A DNA stretch of 29,305 nt from Candidatus Pelagibacter sp. (GCA_028222445.1 JAOISU010000009.1:1-29305), one strand, 5' to 3'. Shown: positions 1 to 8,635, counted from the stretch's first letter. Made by a program: numbers and translations. The notes: generated by a model not told the origin, from the sequence alone.

Positions 1-1
1 A

Positions 2-145
2 TTTAAAGCTAGTACTTTGATGGAAAAATATCAAATTCCTGAGGGAAGGGAGCTGGGACAGAAGTTAAAAGTAATAGAAGAAGTCTGGACTAGTAATGAT
101 TTTAAAATTTCAGATAAAGAAGTTCAAAAAATAGTAAGTAATTAA
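2..145 (+). CDS. cca: C-terminal end of probable CCA tRNA nucleotidyltransferase (partial)
   Basis: The window opens inside this gene; 47 codons are visible before a TAA stop. The visible tail has the pattern that ends alphaproteobacterial tRNA nucleotidyltransferase / poly(A) polymerase family proteins: a short helix, then LGxxLKxxExxW, then a DF(K) turn and a final basic helix. These enzymes add or repair the 3' CCA of tRNAs in the cytoplasm; the catalytic head would lie upstream, outside the window. The stop codon is shared tail-to-tail with greA on the other strand through the palindrome TTAA at 142-145. The identification rests on a short C-terminal piece only, so another helical C-terminal domain cannot be excluded. 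Confidence 0.6.
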   Translation, partial: FKASTLMEKYQIPEGRELGQKLKVIEEVWTSNDFKISDKEVQKIVSN

Positions 146-618
146 ACGTACTTTACATCTTTAATTTCAAAGTTTTTTACACCTGCAGGAGTTTTAATTT
201 CAACTAAATCATTTTTGTTTTTTCCAATTAAACCTCTACCTATAGGTGATTGAAAAAATATCAGTTTTTTTTGAAGGTCAGCCTCATCTTTTCCAACTAT
301 TTTATAGGTAATTTTTTCTCCAGTATCCAAATTTTCTAAATCTACAGTTGAGCCAAAGATAACTTTGCCATCATTACTCATTTTGGTTACATCAATAACA
401 TTTGCTCTTGCAATAATATCATTTATTTCTGTAATCCTTCCTTCGTTATGAGATTGCTCTTCTTTAGCCGCATGATATTCAGCATTTTCTTTCAGATCCC
501 CATGAGATCTTGCTTCAGATATTGCAGCAACTATTTGAGGTCTTTTTTTTTCTTTTAAAAAAATTAACTCTTCCTTTAAACTTTCAAGACCATCTGCTGT
601 TATTGGTTCTTTATCCAT
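142..618 (-). CDS. greA: Transcription elongation factor GreA
   Basis: GreA binds in the secondary channel of RNA polymerase and stimulates cleavage of the backtracked transcript 3' end, rescuing stalled complexes. The 158-residue length is normal for the family. The N-terminal antiparallel coiled coil (about residues 1-75) carries the conserved tip segment ARSHGDLKENAEYHAAKE, with the catalytic acidic residues D41 and E44 in the same positions as in E. coli GreA. The C-terminal FKBP-like domain follows, with the family hallmark SPIGRGLIGK. The ATG lies one base after the hemF stop, so it is probably co-transcribed with hemF and trmL. The 3' end overlaps the opposing cca gene by 4 bp. Confidence 0.97.
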   Translation of the reverse strand: MDKEPITADGLESLKEELIFLKEKKRPQIVAAISEARSHGDLKENAEYHAAKEEQSHNEGRITEINDIIARANVIDVTKMSNDGKVIFGSTVDLENLDTGEKITYKIVGKDEADLQKKLIFFQSPIGRGLIGKNKNDLVEIKTPAGVKNFEIKDVKYV

Positions 619-619
619 T

Positions 620-1428
620 TTAATTCCATTTTGCTATTGGAGGTAAAGACATTAATATTGCCTCAACATTACCACCTGTTTGTAGGCCAAATTTTGTTCC
701 TCTATCATATAGTAAGTTAAACTCAGCATATCTACCTCTTTTAATATACTGCATCTCCTTTTCTTTTGTAGTCCATTTCTTTTTGTGTTTTAATTGTATT
801 ATCGAGTTAAATAACATTTGAAAGGTAACTCCAAGATCTGTTACAAATTTAAAGTCTTTCTCCCAATCTTTTTTTTTGTAATCAAAAAAAATACCACCAA
901 TACCTCTGGTTTCTTTTCGGTGAGGAAGATAAAAATATTCATCACACCATTTTTTATAATTTTTGTAATAATTTTTATTATGTCTATCGCACATCTTTTT
1001 TAACTCTTTATGAAGAAATTTTTTTTCTTTAGAATCTTTTATGCAGGGTGTTACATCCATTCCCCCTCCAAACCAGCCATGAGTTGTATAAATAAATCTT
1101 GTGTTAAAATGAATAGCAGGAACATGTGGATTTTTCATATGCATTACAACAGAAATTCCAGATGCCCAAAATCTAGGGTCTCTTGAGGCGCCAGGTATTT
1201 TTTTACCCATTTCTTTAGAAAATTTTCCATAAACTTCTGAAAAATTTTTCCATTTTTTAAAATTCTAAATTCACCTCCACCCTCATCTTTAATTTGATTT
1301 CTTTTCCACACTTTAGATTTAAATTTAAGTTTGTGGTTTTCTAATTTTTCAATATCATTACAAATAGTATTTTGTAATAACTTGAACCAATTAGAGGCAA
1401 TTTTTTTTTTAATTTCTTTATTCATCAT
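620..1428 (-). pseudogene. hemF: Oxygen-dependent coproporphyrinogen III oxidase, frameshifted by a small deletion
   Basis: HemF turns coproporphyrinogen III into protoporphyrinogen IX with O2, a late step of heme synthesis. The N-terminal part (start 1428, ATGA overlap with the trmL stop) reads in one frame through the conserved GGGEFRILKNGKIF, residues 50-63. The conserved continuation in the family is EKAGVNFS; here EKAGVN is absent and the sequence resumes in another frame as SEVYGKFSKEMGKKIPGA (from 1240), then DPRFWASGIS, NPHVPAIHFNTR, WFGGGMDVTP, KKWCDEYFYLPHR, RGIGG, RGRYAEFN and GLQTGGNVEAILMSLPP. The junction sits on AATTTTT at 1240-1246 and fits loss of 22 bp between two copies of that heptamer. 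Unshifted translation ends at 1144. The C-terminus, ending in PPIAKWN, also seems some 20-30 residues shorter than E. coli HemF. An assembly error is possible, but a one-base homopolymer error alone cannot remove six conserved residues. Confidence 0.9.
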
Positions 1429-1886
1429 TTAATAAAAATAGTTTGTCTCAAATTTTCTGAAAGAATTATAGCAACTGAAGAGGCTATGTTTAAAGATCTT
1501 TTATTATCTTTCATTGGTATTTTTAACTTATATTTTATAGAATTATGCACATGATTAGGTACACCGGCACTTTCTCTACCAAATAATAATGTATCATTAT
1601 TTTCAAATTTGAATTTTGCATAAGATTCGGAAGATTTAGTAGTTAGTAATATAACTCGCTGATCTTTTTTTGATTTAAAAAATTCTTCAGAACTTTGATA
1701 GAATTTTATCATTTTTTCATCCATATAATCCATTACTACTCTTTTAAATCTTTTATCGCTAAACAGAAAACCACAAGGTTCTATTATCTCTAAATCTGCG
1801 CCCAGACACGCACATGTTCTTATAATAGCGGCTGTATTTTGGGGAATATCAGGTTCATATAAGGCTATTTTAGGTCTCAAATTCAT
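1425..1886 (-). CDS. trmL: tRNA (cytidine(34)-2'-O)-methyltransferase TrmL
   Basis: A SPOUT-superfamily enzyme that 2'-O-methylates the wobble base of tRNA-Leu isoacceptors using SAM. At 153 residues it is the minimal TrmL/YibK size without an extra RNA-binding domain. Family motifs are in order: the N-terminal LYEPDIPQNTAAIIRTCACLG (NxxxIxRxC with Asn and Arg for catalysis/SAM), a central LLFGRESAGVP, and the C-terminal knot segment IPMKDNKRSLNIASSVAIILSE with the SLN motif. The stop codon TGA overlaps the hemF ATG (ATGA), implying translational coupling. It is divergent from petA across 86 bp. The placement between hemF and petABC is a recurrent alphaproteobacterial neighbourhood, from general knowledge. 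Confidence 0.93.
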   Translation of the reverse strand: MNLRPKIALYEPDIPQNTAAIIRTCACLGADLEIIEPCGFLFSDKRFKRVVMDYMDEKMIKFYQSSEEFFKSKKDQRVILLTTKSSESYAKFKFENNDTLLFGRESAGVPNHVHNSIKYKLKIPMKDNKRSLNIASSVAIILSENLRQTIFIK

Positions 1887-1928
1887 TGGTTCTGTGTCAT
1901 TGTTTCAGTAGAAAAAAAACTTTTTTCT

Positions 1929-1944
1929 TATATGAAATCATATA
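1929..1944. promoter_or_regulatory. Palindrome in the trmL/petA divergent intergenic region
   Basis: TATATGAAATCATATA is a perfect inverted repeat with 7-bp arms and a 2-bp centre, in the middle of the 86-bp gap between the divergent trmL and petA genes. It lies 28 bp before the petA ATG. A TATATT at 1941-1946 (one mismatch to TATAAT) overlaps its right arm. It could be an operator or part of a promoter, but an AT-rich palindrome of this size can occur by chance. Confidence 0.3.
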
Positions 1945-1972
1945 TTAGATAACAATATACAAAAAATTACAG

Positions 1973-2482
1973 ATGTCTGACAAAAAACCTGAAAGAAGAG
2001 AATTTTTATTTACAGCCTCGTATGCAGTAGGTGCGGTAGGTGTAGGAGCAGTTGTTTGGCCTTTAATTGATCAAATGAATCCTGATGCATCAGTTAAAGC
2101 ATTAGCAAGCACTGAAGTAGATGTAAGTACAATGGAGCCCGGTAAAACAATCACAGTACTTTGGAGAGGAAAACCAGTTTTTATAAAAAGAAGAACTTCA
2201 GAAGAAATCACTGAAGCAAGAGCCGTTAAGATGGAAGACTTGAAGGATCCTCAAAAAGATGAGGATAGAGCTAAAAATCCAGAGTGGCTAGTTATGGTGG
2301 GAGTTTGTACACATTTAGGATGCGTGCCTTTAAATGATAAAGGTGACTACAATGGATGGTTTTGTCCTTGTCATGGATCGCACTACGATACATCTGGTAG
2401 AATTAGAAAAGGACCAGCGCCAACGAACATGGAAATACCTAAATATGAATTCGTTAATAGTAATACAATAAAAATCGGATAA
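1973..2482 (+). CDS. petA: Ubiquinol-cytochrome c reductase Rieske iron-sulfur subunit
   Basis: The Rieske subunit of the bc1 complex accepts an electron from ubiquinol and passes it to cytochrome c1. The N-terminus has a twin-arginine motif (ERREFLF, residues 7-13) followed by a hydrophobic helix (about 14-31) that acts as uncleaved Tat signal and membrane anchor. The [2Fe-2S] ligands are seen in box I CTHLGC (C112, H114, with C117) and box II CPCHGS (C131, H134, with C133); C117 and C133 form the structural disulfide in the family. Length 169 residues is slightly short but complete. It leads the petABC operon, 8 bp before petB. No Shine-Dalgarno sequence is obvious, so it may be initiated from a very short leader. 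Confidence 0.98.
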   Translation: MSDKKPERREFLFTASYAVGAVGVGAVVWPLIDQMNPDASVKALASTEVDVSTMEPGKTITVLWRGKPVFIKRRTSEEITEARAVKMEDLKDPQKDEDRAKNPEWLVMVGVCTHLGCVPLNDKGDYNGWFCPCHGSHYDTSGRIRKGPAPTNMEIPKYEFVNSNTIKIG

Positions 2483-2490
2483 GAATTATT

Positions 2491-3750
2491 ATGAGTGATC
2501 ACGAATACACACCTAAATCAAAGTTTGGAAAATGGTTTAATGATAGACTGCCACTTTTATCTCTTGCCAGTCATTTAACAGATTATCCAACACCTAAAAA
2601 TTTAAATTACTGGTGGACATTTGGTGGAATTTTAACTTTTTGTTTAATAACTCAAATCGTAACAGGTTTGACTTTAGCTATGCACTATATTGCTCATGCT
2701 GACATGGCTTTTGAAAGTGTTGAACATATCATGAGGGACGTTAACTATGGTTGGTTAATAAGGTATATCCATGCCAATGGTGCTTCAATGTTTTTTCTAG
2801 CAGTTTATATTCATATATTTAGATCTTTATTTTATGGATCATATAAATCCCCAAGAGAAATTATTTGGATTTTGGGAATTATAATTTATCTCTTAATGAT
2901 GGCAGCAGCTTTCATGGGCTATGTTCTTCCATGGGGACAAATGAGTTTCTGGGGTGCAACTGTAATTACAAATCTTTTTAGCGCAATACCTTTAGTGGGC
3001 GAGGGTATAGTGAACTGGCTATGGGGTGGTTATTCAGTTGATAATCCAACCTTAACAAGATTTTTTACGTTACATTATTTAATTCCATTTTTAATTTTAG
3101 GCTTAGTAGTTCTTCATATCTGGGCACTACACGTACCTGGAAATAATAATCCGGTAGGTATTGATATTAAAAAACCATCAAAGGATACAGTTCCATTCCA
3201 TCCTTATATTGTCATTAAAGATGGTTTTGCTTTACTAATGTTTATGATCGTTTTTGCTTTTTTTGTGTTCTATACACCAAATATTTTAGGTCATGCTGAT
3301 AATTATATTGAAGCAAATCCATTAGTAACGCCAGCTCACATTGTACCTGAATGGTACCTATTACCTTTTTATGCAATTTTAAGATCTGTACCTGATAAAT
3401 TATTAGGTGTGATTGCAATGCTATCAGCAATTTTAATTTTAGCTGCTCTACCTTGGCTTGATACATCTAAAATAAGATCAGCTGTATTTAGACCTTTGTA
3501 TAAACAGTTTTATTGGATCTTAGTCGCTGATGTACTAATACTTGGTTACGTAGGGGCAATGCCAGCTGAGGGGCTGTACTTATTAATTGCTAGAGTAGCA
3601 ACTGGTTATTACTTTATTCACTTTTTAGTAGTTCTTCCAATATTAGGTTTTAAAGAAAAAACTATGCCTTTACCACTCAGTATTACAGAGCCAGTTTTAG
3701 GAGGGTCTCCAATGGCCTCAGCAGTTAAAAAAAAAGAAAGCTTAAATTAA
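2491..3750 (+). CDS. petB: Cytochrome b of the bc1 complex
   Basis: The membrane core of complex III, holding hemes bL and bH and the two quinone sites. It is the full-length bc1 type (419 residues), not the split b6/subunit IV form. The heme ligands form two pairs, H94/H195 and H108/H209, each pair of neighbours separated by 14 residues on helices B and D. The Qo-site signature PEWY lies at 286-289 and the cd-loop [14 protein letters not shown] at about 149-162. Eight hydrophobic helices can be traced. It sits between petA (8 bp upstream) and petC (4 bp downstream), so the three are surely one operon. Confidence 0.98.
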   Translation: MSDHEYTPKSKFGKWFNDRLPLLSLASHLTDYPTPKNLNYWWTFGGILTFCLITQIVTGLTLAMHYIAHADMAFESVEHIMRDVNYGWLIRYIHANGASMFFLAVYIHIFRSLFYGSYKSPREIIWILGIIIYLLMMAAAFMGYVLPWGQMSFWGATVITNLFSAIPLVGEGIVNWLWGGYSVDNPTLTRFFTLHYLIPFLILGLVVLHIWALHVPGNNNPVGIDIKKPSKDTVPFHPYIVIKDGFALLMFMIVFAFFVFYTPNILGHADNYIEANPLVTPAHIVPEWYLLPFYAILRSVPDKLLGVIAMLSAILILAALPWLDTSKIRSAVFRPLYKQFYWILVADVLILGYVGAMPAEGLYLLIARVATGYYFIHFLVVLPILGFKEKTMPLPLSITEPVLGGSPMASAVKKKESLN

Positions 3751-3754
3751 TTCA

Positions 3755-4534
3755 GTGAACAATATTTTTAAAATCATTTATCTAATAATATTCATTATAA
3801 CCGGAACAATTCAGGTTAATTCGGCAGAAAAAATAGATTATTTAAAAACAGATTGGAGCTTTAAAGGTCTTTTTGGTAAGTTTGATAGAGCTTCATTGCA
3901 AAGAGGTTATCAAGTCTACAAAGAAGTATGCGCTTCGTGCCATTCGATGAAATATGTAAGTTTCAGAAACTTATCAGAACCAGGCGGACCAGAATTTACT
4001 GAGGAACAGGTGAAAGCAATAGCCGCAAGTTATGAGGTGAATGATGGACCTAACAGTGAAGGCGAAATGTTTCTAAGACCAGCAAAATTATCAGATAAGT
4101 TTGTTATGCCCTACGAAAATGTTAAAGCTGCACAAGCTGCAAACGGTGGTGCCTATCCACCAGACATGTCTGTATTGGCCAAAGCTAGAAGTGGAGGAGT
4201 TGACTACATTTACTCATTGCTCCTTGGTTATGAAGATGCGCCAAGTGATGTGAAACTTGATGATGGCGTTTACTATAATAAATTTATGTATGGTAATAAA
4301 ATTAAAATGGCTGAGCCAATTACTGATGATTTAATAGAATATGGAGATGGGACTCCTGCAACAAAAGAACAGATGGCTAAAGATGTTACGACATTTTTAA
4401 TGTGGGCAGCTGAACCGCACTTAGAAAGCAGACACAAGATGGGATTTAAAGCCATCTTATATTTAATAATTTTGACAGTTTTAGTTTATTTCAGTATGAA
4501 GAAAATTTGGTCACGTATTGAATCTGAAGTTTAA
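3755..4534 (+). CDS. petC: Cytochrome c1 of the bc1 complex
   Basis: Cytochrome c1 takes the electron from the Rieske subunit and gives it to soluble cytochrome c. The start is GTG at 3755, four bases after the petB stop. Residues 1-24 form a Sec signal peptide ending VNSA. The heme c attachment motif is CASCH (C59, C62, H63) and the probable sixth ligand is M185 in IKMAEPI. A C-terminal transmembrane helix (about residues 230-248) anchors the protein with the heme domain in the periplasm. Length 259 is usual for free-standing c1. Its last 24 bp overlap the opposing ychF gene, so no intrinsic terminator fits between them. Confidence 0.97.
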   Translation: MNNIFKIIYLIIFIITGTIQVNSAEKIDYLKTDWSFKGLFGKFDRASLQRGYQVYKEVCASCHSMKYVSFRNLSEPGGPEFTEEQVKAIAASYEVNDGPNSEGEMFLRPAKLSDKFVMPYENVKAAQAANGGAYPPDMSVLAKARSGGVDYIYSLLLGYEDAPSDVKLDDGVYYNKFMYGNKIKMAEPITDDLIEYGDGTPATKEQMAKDVTTFLMWAAEPHLESRHKMGFKAILYLIILTVLVYFSMKKIWSRIESEV

Positions 4535-5584
4535 TATATCACCATCTTTGACAATATAATCTTTTCCTTCAAGTCTCATTTTTCCATTTGTTTTAGAATT
4601 TACCCAACCTTGATTAGCTATGAAATCTTCATAAGCAATTGTTTCAGCTCTAATAAAACCTTTTTCAAAATCAGAATGTATTTCACCAGCTGCTTTTGGT
4701 GCTGTACAATTTTTCTGAATAGTCCAAGCTCTGGTTTCCTCAGGCCCGGATGTGAAATAGGTATCTAACTCTAGGATATTATAACCCTTTTGAATTAACA
4801 TATTTAGACCAGTTTTTTTTAAACCGATCATCTCCATATAGTTTTCTTTTTCTTCATTTTCTAACTGATTTATTTGATTTTCAATATCAGCTGAAACTAT
4901 TAAGGTATTTTTTTCTCCAAATTTACTAATAAAAGCCTCAGTATATTTGTTTCCATTTTGAACACTTGGTTCATCAACATTACATACAAAAATTTTTGGC
5001 TTTAAAGATAATAAACCACTTTGATTTAATAGTTTTTTTTCAAATTGGTCACGTAGAATTTGAATATCTTTAGAATTATTTATGCAATCTAATGCAATTT
5101 CTAATATTTTTACTTGCTCTTCATCTACATTTTTTTTATTACTCTTTTCTAATCTTTTTTGAATAGACTCAAGATCAGCAAGCATCATTTCAGTTTCAAT
5201 AATCTCCAAATCTCTTACAGGATCAACCGTGGGATTTACATTTTGGATATCATCAGAATCAAAACATCTGATCATATGAATTACAGCATCAACCTCTCTA
5301 ATGTGTGATAAAAATTTGTTTCCCAGGCCTTCACCTTTAGATGCACCCTCTACTAATCCTGCAATATCCACAAATTCTATAGTGGTATTAATCTTTTTTT
5401 TTGATTTTGAAATTTCAACTAATTTATCTAGTCTCTCATCAGGAACTGGAACAATTCCTACATTTGGCTCAATTGTACAAAAAGGAAAGTTGGCTGCTTG
5501 TGCTTTGCTAGAATTCGTTAGTGCATTGAATAAAGTAGATTTTCCAACATTGGGCAATCCAACAATTCCACACTTAAAGCTCAT
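4511..5584 (-). CDS. ychF: Redox-responsive P-loop ATPase YchF/OLA1
   Basis: YchF is a universally conserved Obg-family P-loop protein that binds ribosomes and hydrolyses ATP rather than GTP; proposed roles are in stress-linked translation control. The P-loop GLPNVGKST is at residues 9-17, the DIAGLVEGASKGEGLGN switch region follows, and the G4 position is NVDE rather than NKxD, which explains ATP preference. A central coiled coil (about 130-200) and the C-terminal TGS domain ending DYIVKDGDILNFRFNT complete the family architecture. Length 357 is typical. Its ATG overlaps the pth stop by one base (TAATG), so pth and ychF are coupled, a common bacterial pair. Confidence 0.97.
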   Translation of the reverse strand: MSFKCGIVGLPNVGKSTLFNALTNSSKAQAANFPFCTIEPNVGIVPVPDERLDKLVEISKSKKKINTTIEFVDIAGLVEGASKGEGLGNKFLSHIREVDAVIHMIRCFDSDDIQNVNPTVDPVRDLEIIETEMMLADLESIQKRLEKSNKKNVDEEQVKILEIALDCINNSKDIQILRDQFEKKLLNQSGLLSLKPKIFVCNVDEPSVQNGNKYTEAFISKFGEKNTLIVSADIENQINQLENEEKENYMEMIGLKKTGLNMLIQKGYNILELDTYFTSGPEETRAWTIQKNCTAPKAAGEIHSDFEKGFIRAETIAYEDFIANQGWVNSKTNGKMRLEGKDYIVKDGDILNFRFNT

Positions 5585-6144
5585 TATTTATTATTTACTG
5601 TGCTTGAAAATAAATCTAATTTCTTATCAAGTAGTATAGATATTGAATCAATGATGTTTTCTGTAATTTTTTCTAATTGTAACATTTCATCTTCATCAAA
5701 ATCTTTCAAAACATGATCTGAAACGTCTGCCTTAGTTTTTGGTCTTCCAATTCCAATTCTCACTCTCGAATAATCTTTTCCAATGAATTTATCTATAGAT
5801 TCAATTCCATTATGTCCTGCACTTGAACCAGCAAACTTCGCTTTTACTTTGCCAAATTCAATGTCCAGATCATCATGAAATACAATTACATCCTCAGCAT
5901 CGATTTTAAAATATTCAATTAATTCTCTGATACAAATTCCAGAGTTATTCATAAAGGTAAGAGGTTTTATTGCGTAAACTTTTTTATCCTCAATATTACC
6001 CGTCGTTAGCAAGCCTTTGAATTTTGGTTTTTGTTTAGAAAGCCCAAATTTTTGATTAAGTGCATCAATTAACTTAAAACCAATATTATGCCTATTGTTT
6101 TCACTATCAGGTGTTGGATTTCCTAAACCTACAAATAAAAGCAT
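5584..6144 (-). CDS. pth: Peptidyl-tRNA hydrolase
   Basis: Pth cleaves peptidyl-tRNA dropped from ribosomes, recycling the tRNA. The substrate loop GLGNP is at residues 6-10 and the catalytic His is H19 in NRHNIGF. The second conserved block FMNNSG (Asn for tRNA binding) and VFHDDLDIEFGK with the catalytic-triad Asp are present, followed by GHNGIESI. At 186 residues it has normal family length. It lies downstream of rplY (45-bp gap) and overlaps ychF by one base, in a translation-linked run. The 45 bp upstream hold no clear signal. Confidence 0.97.
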   Translation of the reverse strand: MLLFVGLGNPTPDSENNRHNIGFKLIDALNQKFGLSKQKPKFKGLLTTGNIEDKKVYAIKPLTFMNNSGICIRELIEYFKIDAEDVIVFHDDLDIEFGKVKAKFAGSSAGHNGIESIDKFIGKDYSRVRIGIGRPKTKADVSDHVLKDFDEDEMLQLEKITENIIDSISILLDKKLDLFSSTVNNK

Positions 6145-6189
6145 ATTTTTTTTAAATCGTATCTAGGAAACTTCACTATGATTAGTTAA

Positions 6190-6888
6190 TTATTTTTTCT
6201 CTTCAGAGGCTTTTTTGTCATCGCCATCTTTTTTATCACCATCAGCTGCTGCTGGAGCTGCTTCTTTACCTTCTTCAGCTGCACCTTCTTCTGCCGCAGC
6301 CTCTTCAGCTGGTTTCTCAGGTTCTTTCATTACTGTAGGAGCCGCTAAAGTTGCAATCACAAAATCTCTACCTGTAATTGTTGGTGTTACACCCTCTTCT
6401 AGTTTAACTGCAGAGATTTTAAAGCTTTCTCCAATATCTACTCCGTCCAAATCCAATGTAATTACAGATGGAATTTTTTCACTTGGACACTTTAATTCAA
6501 TTTTTCTTCTAACTATGTTTAATACTCCACCTCTTTTTAAACCTGGAGATGTTTCATGGTTAATAAATTCAACAGGCACCTCAATTCTAATTTTTACACC
6601 AGGTACAATTCTTAAAAAATCAATATGAGTTGGCTCATCAGATAATACATTATAACTAATTTCTCTTGGTAAAACGTTTTGAGGTTTACCATCTAAATTA
6701 AGAGTTATTATGTTTGATAAAAAACTTCCTTTATCAAGTAAAGATTTTACTGTCTTTTTTAATACAGTAATTTTTTGGTTTTGCTCAGGACCACCATAGA
6801 CTATACCTGGAATGTTACCAGCCAACCTAAGAGATCTAACATCCCCTTTAGATTTTGAGTCTCTAGTATTTGCATCAAGTGAATTCAT
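6190..6888 (-). CDS. rplY: 50S ribosomal protein L25 / general stress protein Ctc
   Basis: L25 (TL5/Ctc type) binds 5S rRNA in the large subunit. The N-terminal L25 domain (about residues 1-95) begins with the usual substitution of the short initial strand followed by GDVRSLRLAGNIPGIVYGG, and contains the family's PTHIDFLRI. The C-terminal beta domain (about 96-185) contains VEFINHETSPGLKRGGVLNIVRR. A final 45-residue tail is almost pure Ala, Glu, Lys, Gly and Asp; such charged tails are known in alphaproteobacterial Ctc proteins. The tail is locally GC-richer than the neighbouring sequence. It lies between prs (44-bp gap) and pth, an arrangement common in Gram-negative bacteria. Confidence 0.95.
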   Translation of the reverse strand: MNSLDANTRDSKSKGDVRSLRLAGNIPGIVYGGPEQNQKITVLKKTVKSLLDKGSFLSNIITLNLDGKPQNVLPREISYNVLSDEPTHIDFLRIVPGVKIRIEVPVEFINHETSPGLKRGGVLNIVRRKIELKCPSEKIPSVITLDLDGVDIGESFKISAVKLEEGVTPTITGRDFVIATLAAPTVMKEPEKPAEEAAAEEGAAEEGKEAAPAAADGDKKDGDDKKASEEKK

Positions 6889-6932
6889 AAAAAAGAGGTT
6901 TCTAGCCCAAGTTTGTTAATAACTCAAGATAA

Positions 6933-7865
6933 TTATTTAAATAAATCTGAAACAGAGGTCGAATTGGAAATTCTTTTAATTGCTTCTCCCATAAGGGTTG
7001 AAATAGGCAAAACTTCTATATTTTTAACATTTTTAATTTTATTCCCATTATCAATTGTGTCAGTTATTACTAATTTTTTAATAACTGATTTTTTAATTTT
7101 TTCTACAGCTTCTCCACTAAGAACGCCGTGAGTAATATAAACAAAAACTTCTTTTGCACCTCGATCTTTAAGAGCTTTAGCTGCATTTACAATAGTTCCA
7201 CCCGAGTCAATTATATCGTCAACTATGATACACGTTTTATCTTTAACATTTCCAATGACATTCATAACCTTTGACTGTCCTGGTTTAGGTCTTCTTTTAT
7301 CTACAATAGCAAGATCAGCATCCAACATTTTACCAAGAGCTCTTGCTCTTTCGGTTCCTCCAACATCTGGAGCAACACAAATAATATTTTTACTTTTAAT
7401 ATTTTTTTTGGCATGTCTTGCAAAAATGGGTGTAGCAAATAAATTGTCTACAGGAATATCAAAGAAGCCCTGTATTTGGCCAGCATGAAGGTCTACTGTC
7501 ACTACTCTATCAGCACCAGCTTTAGTAATTAAATTTGAAACTAGTTTTGCTGAAATAGAAGTTCTAGGGACAACTTTACGATCTTGTCGAGCATATCCAA
7601 AATATGGAATAACAGCAGTAATATTTTTTGCTGAAGATCTTTTTAATGCATCAATACAAAGTAATAATTCCATTAAATTATCATTCGCTGGTGATGAAAT
7701 AGACTGAAGGATAAAGATGCTATTACCTCTAATATTTTCATTTATTTCCACATAAATTTCACCGTCAGAAAATTTTTTGATACTTGAGTTAACAAGTTTT
7801 GTTTTTAAATATTTTGAAATATTCTTACTGAGAGGTTTATTGCTATTTCCAGTTAATAATTTCAT
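6933..7865 (-). CDS. prs: Ribose-phosphate pyrophosphokinase (PRPP synthetase)
   Basis: Prs transfers diphosphate from ATP to ribose 5-phosphate, giving PRPP for purines, pyrimidines, histidine and tryptophan. The 310-residue length is that of class I enzymes. Seen in order: the ATP loop [11 protein letters not shown] with the flexible RTSISAK segment, the divalent-metal and ribose region [19 protein letters not shown], and the PRPP-binding loop [10 protein letters not shown]. It precedes rplY in the leftward run and follows the broken pgeF by 9 bp. Nothing unusual is visible. Confidence 0.98.
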   Translation of the reverse strand: MKLLTGNSNKPLSKNISKYLKTKLVNSSIKKFSDGEIYVEINENIRGNSIFILQSISSPANDNLMELLLCIDALKRSSAKNITAVIPYFGYARQDRKVVPRTSISAKLVSNLITKAGADRVVTVDLHAGQIQGFFDIPVDNLFATPIFARHAKKNIKSKNIICVAPDVGGTERARALGKMLDADLAIVDKRRPKPGQSKVMNVIGNVKDKTCIIVDDIIDSGGTIVNAAKALKDRGAKEVFVYITHGVLSGEAVEKIKKSVIKKLVITDTIDNGNKIKNVKNIEVLPISTLMGEAIKRISNSTSVSDLFK

Positions 7866-7874
7866 GAGATAAAC

Positions 7875-8635
7875 TTAATTAATCATAATTACTGAAATAT
7901 TTCTACCATAATCATTCTCATTAAGCCTGATAGATCGTCTTGCACTAAAAAAATTGTTTTTTAAGACAAATGTATCTTTTTTGATAACATCAATATTCTT
8001 AATATCTAGAGCTTTTAGTTGATGATGAATATATTTACCTAAACTAAAGTAGTTTTTATCTTTTGTTTTTTTAAAAAAAAGGACATTCTTTTTATCTTTT
8101 TTTATAAATTTCTTGATAAAATCTTCTTTAACCTCGTAATTATTTACAGATATGCAGGGCCCTATAACAGCAGTTATGTTGTTAGAAGAGCAACCTTTTT
8201 TAATCATAAAATTAATAACACTTTGAATGATACCCTTGTAAGCACCTTTCCAGCCAGCATGTATTGCGGCTATCATTTTTGTTTTTTTATCATGTATAAG
8301 AATAGGCGCACAATCTGCAGTTAGAACTGCAATTGGAAGATTTGTTCTATTTGTAATTAAAGCGTCACCTTCAAGTTTTTTTTTGGAACTTGTGTATTTT
8401 TACTTATAAAATGAAATTTATTACTATGCACCTGTTTTAGTAAAACAATTTTTTTGGCAGTAGTATTAATTTTTTTTTTAACAATATTAAGATTTTTTAA
8501 GATATTTCGTTTATTGTCATTCGATCCAGGACCACAATTTAAACTTTTAAAAATACCAGTAGATTTGCCCCCAGCTCTATTGAAAAAAGCATGATTTAAA
8601 TTTTGTAACTTACTAAGCTTTTTTGATTTAATCAT
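7875..8635 (-). pseudogene. pgeF: PgeF/YfiH/LACC1-family protein (former polyphenol oxidase), frameshifted at poly-A
   Basis: This family (YfiH, YlmD, FAMIN/LACC1) holds a zinc-type purine nucleoside phosphorylase/adenosine deaminase-like active site made of two His and one Cys; in E. coli the protein edits wrongly built murein precursors. The first frame runs from ATG 8635 and contains FNRAGGKSTGIFKSLN and the first active-site His in LLKQVHS. After a run of nine A (8376-8384 on the + strand as T) the homologous reading moves to another frame: LEGDALIT, then LTADCAPILIHD with the active-site Cys, then IHAGWKG with the second His, then IGPCI and FFSARR. The Cys lies before the first ATG of the second fragment. 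One extra A, or two fewer, would restore about 250 residues. It could be a true mutation, a sequencing error, or programmed slippage. ATG 8635 overlaps the midA-like stop by 8 bp. Confidence 0.85.

Noticed and set aside
620..1210. Reading frame with its own ATG at 1210 as a separate intact gene
   Set aside because: It begins in the middle of the HemF domain and its missing N-terminal part lies directly upstream in another frame; it is the second half of a broken hemF.
6215..6628. Ser/Ala-rich plus-strand reading frame of 137 codons
   Set aside because: It is antisense to the Ala/Glu-rich tail and C-terminal domain of rplY; its composition simply mirrors those codons.
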